From Ramlibacter paludis (GTDB lineage Bacteria; Pseudomonadota; Gammaproteobacteria; Burkholderiales; Burkholderiaceae_C), in NCBI RefSeq assembly GCF_022012305.1, contig NZ_JAKLTM010000001.1, positions 310,001 through 374,000 of the forward strand: DNA of 64,000 nucleotides, in the 5' to 3' direction. Within the stretch, counting starts at the first letter, position 1, and each line of letters begins with the position of its first letter. A program made the translations under genes and the position numbers. Under the pieces are notes generated by a model, which saw nothing but the letters and a program-made list of their open reading frames with translations, was not told the origin of the DNA and searched no databases. Shown here in pieces: positions 58,503-64,000 of the stretch.

Positions 58503-58709
58503 ATGTCGAACCACGTCTACAAGACCCTCGAACTCACCGGCTCGTCGAGCACGGGCATCGAAGACGCCGTCAACACCGCCGTCGCCAAGGCCGCCGAGAC
58601 CGTGCGCAACATGCAGTGGTTCAAGGTGTCGGAAACGCGCGGCCACATCCGCGACGGCAAGGTCGCGTACTGGCAGGTGACGATCCAGGTGGGGTTCACG
58701 TTGGAATGA
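58503..58709 (+). CDS. Dodecin, flavin-storage protein
   Basis: 68 residues, the full usual length. '[20 protein letters not shown]' begins the strand, then '[20 protein letters not shown]' and '[12 protein letters not shown]'. Trp39-like aromatic residues in 'MQWFKV' stack on flavins in the dodecameric hollow sphere, which stores and protects FMN/FAD. An aggagcagcc ribosome site precedes the ATG. It is a monocistronic unit by spacing; followed after 43 bases by hairpin copy B. Confidence 0.93.
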   Translation: MSNHVYKTLELTGSSSTGIEDAVNTAVAKAAETVRNMQWFKVSETRGHIRDGKVAYWQVTIQVGFTLE

Positions 58710-58752
58710 AGGTAATCAACATTTGAGCCGCTGAAACGGTGGCCCCCAACCC

Positions 58753-58865
58753 GGCCCAGGATGGGGCAGCCCGTTTCAGCGAATGTCCCCCGCGCGGACG
58801 ACGCCTCCGGCTTAGTCCGCTCCTCCTCCTTAACTTCGCTGAAACGGGCTACCCCACCCTGGGCC
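58753..58865. repeat. Covarying hairpin element, copy B
   Basis: Arms 58753-58783 and 58835-58865 (31 bases) pair except for A61.C857 and C67.A851 (numbered by last three digits within 58753-58865); on the minus strand both are G.U. Loop 58784-58834 keeps tgtcccccgcgcgg and gctcctcctccttaac, with inner stem gcgga/tccgc where copy A has gcggg/cccgc. The outer stem near the loop differs from copies A and C at five or more pairs, each compensated. Confidence 0.85.
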
Positions 58866-58940
58866 TGCAGCGCGCGGGACCGGGCTTCGCGTCCTTCGGT
58901 AGCCAACGGGGAACGGCTCCGCGACTCCGCAGGGGAGCAG

Positions 58941-59052
58941 CGCCAGGGCGAGGCAGTCCTCCCTGGCGAAGTTAAGGGGGAGGAGCGGGTCGCAGCCGGA
59001 GGCGAGGCCCGCGCGGGGGACATTCGCCAGGGAGGGCTGCCTCGTCCTGGCG
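58941..59052. repeat. Covarying hairpin element, copy C (inverted)
   Basis: Arms 58941-58970 and 59023-59052 pair at all 30 positions on the plus strand with two G.U. The loop is the reverse complement of copy A's with one change. It lies 25 bases after the DUF1697 stop in that gene's reading direction. The 75 bases between B and C hold remnants of the outer flank (ccttcggtagccaac) and no gene. Confidence 0.85.
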
Positions 59053-59077
59053 CGGGTGGAGAGCAGCGATCAACGAG

Positions 59078-59590
59078 TCAGACATTCGCCGCCTTCCGCA
59101 CCGTGTCCCACGTCCGCGTCGTCACGTCCTTGCCGAACGTTTTCTCGATCAACGCCATGAACACCGGCCCCTTGGGACCAGGTACATAAGCGCTGAACAA
59201 CTCGCGCCCCTGCAGGGCAAGAATGCGCGCGCCATCGAGTTCCACCGGCAGCTTCGGCGGATCGTCGGGCTCCGCCTGCAGGAAGGTCACCACGCGTTTC
59301 GCGTCCGCCGCAAGCTTGAAGCGCGCAAACGGATCGGCGGCGAGCAGTGCCAGCAGTTCCTCCTGCGGCCGGACGAACGCGACGAAGCCCTGGTCCAGGT
59401 GCTGCTCCATCGCCGCTTCGGCCTTCTTGCGCACCGTGCGCTCCGCGCCGCTGGCATCGAAGGCGACGTTGCCGCTGGAGAGCAGCGTCTTCACCTCCGT
59501 GAAGCACGCGGCTTCGAAAGCCCGCTTCAACTCGGGCATCTTGCAGTTCATGGGGCTCACGCCCCGCAGGAAGGCGACAAAGCGTTTCAT
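59078..59590 (-). CDS. DUF1697 protein
   Basis: 170 residues. 'RFVAFLRGVSPMNCKMPELK' opens the family, then 'TLLSSGNVAFDAS', 'RKKAEAAMEQHLDQGFVAFV', and 'YVPGPKGPVFMALIEKTFGKDVTTRTWDT' split in the middle of the last block. The family has two ferredoxin-like alpha/beta domains and unknown function. Full length for the family. The gene is single; downstream on its strand is hairpin copy C. Confidence 0.9.
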   Translation of the reverse strand: MKRFVAFLRGVSPMNCKMPELKRAFEAACFTEVKTLLSSGNVAFDASGAERTVRKKAEAAMEQHLDQGFVAFVRPQEELLALLAADPFARFKLAADAKRVVTFLQAEPDDPPKLPVELDGARILALQGRELFSAYVPGPKGPVFMALIEKTFGKDVTTRTWDTVRKAANV

Positions 59591-59697
59591 GGCGCGGCAC
59601 TCTAGCAGGCGCGGCCTGTCCTACCGCGCAGTAGCCGCTTCTCCGACGGCGCGCCGCAGTCGCGTGGCTCAAGAATGAGCCAACTCAAGGAGACACG

Positions 59698-60075
59698 ATG
59701 AAGAAGCGGTTCCTCGCCCTGCCCGCCCTGGCCCTGGCGCTCGCCTGCGGGATGGCCCAGGCGCAAACCTTTCGCTGCGGCGGCATCGGCACGGCGGAGC
59801 AGGACCAGTTCAAGGCCGAAGCATCGCAGCACGATGCGCTGCTGACTTTCGCGCTGTCCACGGGGGCCTACGTGAGCGATGTCGACGTGACCGTCACCGA
59901 CGGCCGCGGCAAGACGGTGGTGCAAGGCCGCTGCGGCGGGCCGCTGATGCTGCTCGACCTGCCGGGCAAGGGCACGTACCGCGTGAACGCGTCTTACGAA
60001 GGCAAGGCGCAGAGCAAGAGCCTGTCCCTGGGCGCCAAACCGGCGCGCGCGGTCTTCACCTGGCCCGCGGGCTAA
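59698..60075 (+). CDS. Hypothetical periplasmic protein
   Basis: 125 residues with a signal peptide ending 'GMAQAQT'. The mature part 'FRCGGIGTAEQDQFKAEASQ' and 'VVQGRCGGPLMLLDLPGKGT' have two Cys that could form a disulfide; the rest resembles an immunoglobulin-like fold ('YRVNASYEGKAQSKSLSLG'). Homologs are common in this order as carboxypeptidase-regulatory-like proteins, but I cannot name a family. An aaggagac ribosome site lies directly upstream. Its end overlaps the next convergent gene by four bases. Confidence 0.75.
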   Translation: MKKRFLALPALALALACGMAQAQTFRCGGIGTAEQDQFKAEASQHDALLTFALSTGAYVSDVDVTVTDGRGKTVVQGRCGGPLMLLDLPGKGTYRVNASYEGKAQSKSLSLGAKPARAVFTWPAG

Positions 60076-60431
60076 GCCAGGCCGAACTCCTGGCGCAAGG
60101 CCGCGCAGAAGCCGGGCGTGCCGCCGACGGTCAGGCTCAAGGTGACGCGCGGCGTGCCGGCGGCACCGGCTTCGACCTGCAGCCGTCCGCGCGAATGCGC
60201 CACCCGCAAGGGTGTGGCAACCTCCTGCACGCCTTGCAACTCGTAATGCCACTCGCCGCCCTCGTCGGGTGGCATCGGTTCGCCGAAGTGCGCGTGCGCC
60301 CAATCGAGCACCTGGGCAATCTCGCCCTGCAAGTCCTGCAGCTGCGCGGGTGAAGCCGCGGCCATCGCGTCGAAGCTTCCGTTGCCCTCGGCGTCTTCGC
60401 TGTAGTCGAACTCCAGCCAGGCCAGCGTCAT
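60072..60431 (-). CDS. Hypothetical protein
   Basis: 119 residues, acidic, without a signal or membrane helix. 'LAWLEFDYSEDAEGNGSFDA' then 'EIAQVLDWAHAHFGEP' and 'EWHYELQGVQEVATPLRV' suggest a small alpha/beta domain. It starts four bases after the zinc-transporter stop on the same strand and is probably cotranscribed. No family recognised. Confidence 0.72.
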   Translation of the reverse strand: MTLAWLEFDYSEDAEGNGSFDAMAAASPAQLQDLQGEIAQVLDWAHAHFGEPMPPDEGGEWHYELQGVQEVATPLRVAHSRGRLQVEAGAAGTPRVTLSLTVGGTPGFCAALRQEFGLA

Positions 60432-60435
60432 CGCG

Positions 60436-61413
60436 TCACACCACGTGCTCGGGCGCCAGCGCGCAGGCCGCGCCGGTTTCGGAGACCTCGATCTGCACCG
60501 TGCAGTGGTGGATCTCGAACTCCTCGTGCAACTCGTGCCCCAGGTGCTGCAGGAACGCATCACCCGGATGGCCGGCCGGCATCACCAGGTGCGCGGTGAG
60601 CGCGTTCTCCGTCGTGCTCATGGCCCAGATGTGCAGGTCGTGCACCTCGCGCACGCCCGGCAATGCGGCGAGCTTGGCGCGCACGGCCGCCGCATCGATG
60701 CCGGCCGGTACGCCTTGCAGCGCCAGGCGCATCGATTGCGCCAGCAGGTCCCAGCTGCTCCAGACGATCACGGCCGACACCACCAGGGTCGCCAGCGGAT
60801 CGAGCCAGTTCCAGCCGGTCACCAGCACGATGCTGCCGGCGATGGCCACCGCCAGCGAGACGGCCGCATCCGCCGCCATGTGCAGGTAGGCGCCGCGCAC
60901 GTTCAGGTCGCTCTTGGCGCCATGCATGAAGAGCCAGGCCGTGAAGCCGTTGATGGCCACGCCGACCAGCGACACCACGATGACGATGCCGCCCGCCACC
61001 GGTTCCGGATCGGAAAGGCGCCGCACCGCCTCCCAGGCCAGGCCGCCGGTCACCAGCATCAGCGCCAGTCCGTTGAGCAACGCCGCCAGGATCGAGCTGC
61101 CACGCAGGCCGTAGGTGAAGCGGCCGCTCGGCTGGCGCCGCGCCAGCCAGGTCGCGCCCCAGGCCAGCAGCAGGCTCAGCACGTCGCCGAGGTTGTGCGC
61201 CGCGTCGGCCAGCAAGGCCAGCGAATGGGCGGCGATGCCGAAGATCCACTCGACCAGCACGAAGCCGGCATTCAGCGTGATGCCGATGGCGAAGGCGCGG
61301 CCGAAGCTCGCCGGCGCATGGACGTGGCCGTGCGCATGGGCGTGCCCGTGGCCATGGTCATGCCCATGGTCGTGGTGATCGTGACCGGGGTGGTCGTGCT
61401 GGTGTTCCGCCAT
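60436..61413 (-). CDS. Cation diffusion facilitator (zinc/cobalt exporter)
   Basis: 325 residues. The first 32 are a His-rich cytosolic tail ('HDHGHDHGHGHAHAHGHVH'), then six helices with the transport sites H73-x3-D77 in 'ADAAHNLGDVL' and H178-x3-D182 in 'LHMAADAAVSLAV', typical of ZitB/CzcD-like Zn2+/H+ antiporters. A C-terminal domain with 'HDLHIWAMSTTENALTAHLV' follows. It is divergent from the MarR/EmrB pair with a 62-base gap. Expected control by zinc or cobalt, but no metal regulator lies nearby. Confidence 0.94.
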   Translation of the reverse strand: MAEHQHDHPGHDHHDHGHDHGHGHAHAHGHVHAPASFGRAFAIGITLNAGFVLVEWIFGIAAHSLALLADAAHNLGDVLSLLLAWGATWLARRQPSGRFTYGLRGSSILAALLNGLALMLVTGGLAWEAVRRLSDPEPVAGGIVIVVSLVGVAINGFTAWLFMHGAKSDLNVRGAYLHMAADAAVSLAVAIAGSIVLVTGWNWLDPLATLVVSAVIVWSSWDLLAQSMRLALQGVPAGIDAAAVRAKLAALPGVREVHDLHIWAMSTTENALTAHLVMPAGHPGDAFLQHLGHELHEEFEIHHCTVQIEVSETGAACALAPEHVV

Positions 61414-61444
61414 GCCGCCATGGTACGGCGGCGGCGGGCAGGGA

Positions 61445-61481
61445 TTTCATAAACCCATTTATAATCTGCCAGCTTATGAAA
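61445..61481 (+). promoter_or_regulatory. MarR autoregulatory promoter, near-leaderless
   Basis: tttcataa (61445-61452) and ttatgaaa (61474-61481) are perfect 8-base arms, with a second repeat ataaa-N4-tttat (61449-61453 / 61458-61462) inside. A perfect TATAAT -10 (61460-61465) lies between. The MarR ATG is 61476, so the transcript would have only about four leader bases. MarR binding would cover the promoter. Confidence 0.6.
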
Positions 61482-61946
61482 ACCAGCTTCGACCGCCGCT
61501 TCGGCTTCCTGGTGACCGACGTGGCGCGGCAGTACGGCCAGCAGTTCGACCGGGCGGCCCGCGAAAAGCTGGGGTTGTCGCAGGCGCAGGTCCGCCTGCT
61601 CGCCGTGCTGGCGGCGCACGAGGACGACCAGGCCTTGTCGCAGGCCGAGCTGGCGCTGCGCCTGGGCCTCACGCCCATGGGCGTGGCGAGCCTGTGCGAC
61701 CGCATGGCCACCGCCGGCTGGATCGAGCGCCGTCCGCGCGCCGACGACAGGCGCATCAACGAACTGCACATGCTGCCCAGCGCGCGCAAGGCCATGGACA
61801 AGGCGCTGGCCATCGGTGACGAGCTGACCACCGCCTCGCTCGCGGGCCTGAGCGCCGCGGAACGTACGCAACTGCTGGCCCTGCTGGGCAAAGCGCGCGA
61901 GGGACTGCTCAAGCTCGCGGGCGGCGAGGCACCGGAAGAAGAATGA
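61476..61946 (+). CDS. MarR-family transcriptional regulator
   Basis: 156 residues. The winged HTH includes 'LSQAELALRLGLTPMGVASLCDRM' and the wing 'GWIERRPRADDRRINELHML' (DxRxxxL-like motif). MarR proteins repress drug efflux genes until phenolic or hydrophobic ligands bind. It overlaps the EmrB-like transporter by four bases (ATGA) and shares its promoter. Ligand unknown; probably the exporter's substrates. Confidence 0.93.
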   Translation: MKTSFDRRFGFLVTDVARQYGQQFDRAAREKLGLSQAQVRLLAVLAAHEDDQALSQAELALRLGLTPMGVASLCDRMATAGWIERRPRADDRRINELHMLPSARKAMDKALAIGDELTTASLAGLSAAERTQLLALLGKAREGLLKLAGGEAPEEE

Positions 61947-63472
61947 GCGTTTCGCAGCAGCACGACTTCCCGCACCGCGGGATGATCACGCTTTCCATCA
62001 TGCTGGCCACGATCATGCAGGCGCTGGACACCACCATCGCCAACGTGGCCCTGCCGCACATGCAAGGCAGCCTGCAGGCCTCGCAGGACCAGATCACCTG
62101 GGTGCTCACCTCGTACATCGTCGCCTCGGCCATCGCGCTGCCGCTCACCGGCTGGCTGTGCGCGCAATGGGGCCGGCGCAAGGTCTTCATCGTGTCGGTG
62201 GTGGGCTTCACCATCGCCTCCGCGCTGTGCGGCATGGCCACGTCGCTCAACACCATTGTCATCGCGCGGCTGCTGCAAGGCGTGTTCGGCGCCGCGCTGG
62301 TGCCGCTGTCGCAGGCCGTGCTGCTGGACATCAACCCGCCGCAGAAGGTGGGCCAGGCCATGGCGATCTGGGGCGCCGGCATCATGGTCGGCCCCATCCT
62401 CGGGCCGCTGCTGGGCGGCTGGCTCACCGAGAACTTCGACTGGCGCTGGGTGTTCTTCATCAACCTGCCGGTCGGCCTGTTCGCGCTGTGGGGCATAGCC
62501 CGCTACCTGCCCGAGAACCGGCCTGCGCCGCAGAAGCTGGACCTGTTCGGGCTGGTGTCGCTCTCCGTCGCCATCGGCCTGCTGCAGATGCTGCTGGACC
62601 GCGGCGAACTGCTCGACTGGTTCGACGCGCTGGAGATCCAGGTCGAAGCGGCGGGCGCGCTGGTCGCCTTTGCCTTCTTCGCGGTGCACACCTGGACGGT
62701 GCAAGGCACGTCCTTCTTCGACCGCGACCTGCTCAAGGACCGCAACTACGTCACCGGCCTGCTGTTCGGTTTCATCGTCGGCGTGGTCCTGTACGGGACG
62801 ATGGCGCTGCTGCCTACCTTCCTGCAGACGCTGATGGCCTACCCGGTGGTCTATACCGGCATGGTGACGGCGCCGCGCGGCATCGGCACCATGCTCGCGA
62901 TGATCGTGGTCGGCCGGCTGGTGACCAAGGTGGACCTGCGCATGATCATGGCCACCGGCTTCCTGCTGACGGCCTTCTCGCTGTGGCAGATGACGCACAT
63001 CACGCTGCAGATGGACTCCAGCCTGATCGTGTGGTCCGGCTTCATCCAGGGCCTGGGCATCGGCTTCACCTTCGTGCCGCTGTCGGCCGCCGCCTTCGCG
63101 ACCCTCGCACCGCGGCTGCGCAACGAGGGCACGCCGATCTTCAGCCTGCTGCGCAACATCGGCGGCGCGGTGGGGATCTCGATCGTGCAGGCGCTGCTGA
63201 CGCGCGGCGTGGCGCAGAACCATGCGCAGCTGGCCTCGCTGGTGGGCCCGGGCAACGCGGGCCTGGCGGCGCTGCCACCGCTGATGGACCCGTCCACCGC
63301 GGGCGGCCTGGCGGCGTTGAACATGGAAGTGACACGCCAGGCTTCGCTGCTGGCGTACATCAACGACTTCTGGGTGATGATGGCGGTGACGGTGCTGGCG
63401 ATTCCGCTGCTGGTGCTGATGCGCACGCCCAGGCGGCAGGCGGCCGGCGCGCCGGCGGAAGTGCCGCATTGA
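61943..63472 (+). CDS. DHA2-family MFS multidrug exporter (EmrB-like)
   Basis: 509 residues with 14 helices. 'MQALDTTIANVALPHMQGSL' in helix 1 (LDxTIVNVALP-type motif), 'LPLTGWLCAQWGRRKVFI' (motif A), 'LVPLSQAVLLDINPP' and 'GWLTENFDWRWVFFINLPVG' (motif C region) match EmrB. It uses the proton gradient to export hydrophobic drugs. No EmrA adaptor gene accompanies it in the window, which is unusual for EmrB and suggests it acts alone or with a distant adaptor. It is regulated by the upstream MarR. Confidence 0.92.
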   Translation: MSVSQQHDFPHRGMITLSIMLATIMQALDTTIANVALPHMQGSLQASQDQITWVLTSYIVASAIALPLTGWLCAQWGRRKVFIVSVVGFTIASALCGMATSLNTIVIARLLQGVFGAALVPLSQAVLLDINPPQKVGQAMAIWGAGIMVGPILGPLLGGWLTENFDWRWVFFINLPVGLFALWGIARYLPENRPAPQKLDLFGLVSLSVAIGLLQMLLDRGELLDWFDALEIQVEAAGALVAFAFFAVHTWTVQGTSFFDRDLLKDRNYVTGLLFGFIVGVVLYGTMALLPTFLQTLMAYPVVYTGMVTAPRGIGTMLAMIVVGRLVTKVDLRMIMATGFLLTAFSLWQMTHITLQMDSSLIVWSGFIQGLGIGFTFVPLSAAAFATLAPRLRNEGTPIFSLLRNIGGAVGISIVQALLTRGVAQNHAQLASLVGPGNAGLAALPPLMDPSTAGGLAALNMEVTRQASLLAYINDFWVMMAVTVLAIPLLVLMRTPRRQAAGAPAEVPH

Positions 63473-63487
63473 GGCGGCGCGCCGCGC

Positions 63488-63955
63488 TCACTCCACCGCG
63501 AAGACGCTGATCTCCACCTTGTCCGGCCGCCGCACCCCGGTGCCGACGAAGATCCGCTCCATGATCCACGCCAGCGCCGGCGAGCCCGTCTCGAAGGTGG
63601 GCACGCAGCGGAAGTACACCAGCGCCGGATCGACCGGCTCGCCGCGGATCAGCTTGGCCGTCACCTCCGCGGGCGCCGAGCGCAAGGCCCGGTTCATCAC
63701 GAAGATGCGGTCGCCCGCATCGGTCTCGACCACGTAGCGCGCATCGAGCTGCGCCACCGTGGCGCTGGCGATCAGCTGGAAGTCCGCGCCGCCGGGCAGG
63801 ATGCGGCCGCGCCAGCCGTCGCCGACGACCTCGCCGCCGAGGATGGGAATGACGCGCCGCTGCGCGCCGAAGACCTTGCCGACTTCCTGCGGCTGGTCGA
63901 CCTGGACCGAGAGATCGGCGAAGAACTGGAGACGGGGCGTGGCAAGCGTGCTCAT
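63488..63955 (-). CDS. DUF3237/UPF0311 protein
   Basis: 155 residues. 'LQFFADLSVQVDQPQEVG', 'VIPILGGEVVGDGWRGRILPG', 'YVVETDAGDRIFVMNRALR' and 'YFRCVPTFETGSPALAWI' followed by 'RIFVGTGVR' match the family, a beta-barrel domain of unknown function often seen near catabolic genes. It is full length. Start at 63955 is supported by absence of an earlier in-frame ATG before the edge. It is convergent with the EmrB-like gene, 15 bases between stops. Confidence 0.9.
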   Translation of the reverse strand: MSTLATPRLQFFADLSVQVDQPQEVGKVFGAQRRVIPILGGEVVGDGWRGRILPGGADFQLIASATVAQLDARYVVETDAGDRIFVMNRALRSAPAEVTAKLIRGEPVDPALVYFRCVPTFETGSPALAWIMERIFVGTGVRRPDKVEISVFAVE

Positions 63956-64000
63956 GCCCGCGAGTATCCCCCGGGCCGGGGAAATCCTGTGCCCTGTCCT

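Noticed and set aside
1-64000. CRISPR arrays, tRNA/rRNA genes, insertion sequences and prophage
   Set aside because: No regularly spaced repeats with unique spacers, no tRNA-like cloverleaf with CCA, no transposase, integrase or phage structural motifs were seen.

Overview
The window reads as chromosome from a high-GC betaproteobacterium of the order Burkholderiales, most like Comamonadaceae (Variovorax/Ramlibacter-like). The grounds are the uniformly GC-rich codon use, five Bug/TctC-type solute receptors without membrane partners, many LysR/IclR-controlled catabolic operons, a DUF1302-DUF1329-BNR-RND cassette and frequent CoA-dependent degradation genes. I see no rRNA, tRNA, CRISPR array, prophage or insertion sequence. 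The taxonomic call is an inference from gene style.

Layout. 1-6339 (minus): an acid-catabolism operon running 2-hydroxyacid dehydrogenase, RraA-like protein, two Bug receptors, FMN hydroxyacid oxidase, CitE-like lyase and CoA-transferase (cut by the window edge), facing a divergent LysR gene (6415). 7355-10460: metallo-hydrolase, lipoprotein glycerophosphodiesterase, CPBP membrane protease. 10443-14237 (minus): cupin, SDR, Bug, SDR and IclR operon with an AT-rich repeated operator candidate at its head. 14308-18425: DUF3943 outer-membrane-like protein and a large MalT/LuxR regulator. 18510-27035 (plus): an eight-gene operon (TauD/TfdA dioxygenase, BKACE, small hydrolase, quinone reductase, MFS, acyl-CoA ligase, YeiH exporter, Bug) closed by an intrinsic terminator. 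27479-33877 (minus): RND/MMPL, BNR-type, DUF1329, DUF1302 cassette. 34029-39912: MFS, lipoprotein hydrolase, small proteins, an OpuF-like receptor-permease fusion, a small HTH protein. 39942-40678: no ordinary gene, but a strong promoter, a 35-codon ORF, a terminator, a branched palindrome and four REP-like units. 40679-46031: MFS and a sugar-acid operon (Bug, PdxA2-like, L-rhamnonate dehydratase-like, DapA-like) facing a LysR gene. 47084-64000: mostly housekeeping or stress genes (M16 protease, nucleotide enzymes, MASE4 hybrid kinase, D-amino-acid enzyme plus RidA, dodecin, zinc exporter, MarR/EmrB pair).

How they work together. Most operons follow one plan: a periplasmic binding protein or MFS permease, dehydrogenases or oxygenases, CoA activation, a C-C cleaving enzyme and a local regulator, as expected of a soil generalist using diverse organic acids.

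The most unusual signals lie between genes. A family of long hairpins has three copies (35283-35388, 58753-58865, 58941-59052). The stems differ in sequence but stay paired, the roughly 52-nt loop is conserved, and every A.C mismatch becomes G.U on one strand, which predicts the strand of a structured RNA. A second, four-tier palindrome lies at 27123-27409 between two facing terminators. A third candidate is the compact promoter/small-ORF/terminator unit at 39942-40191, divergent from a small HTH protein.
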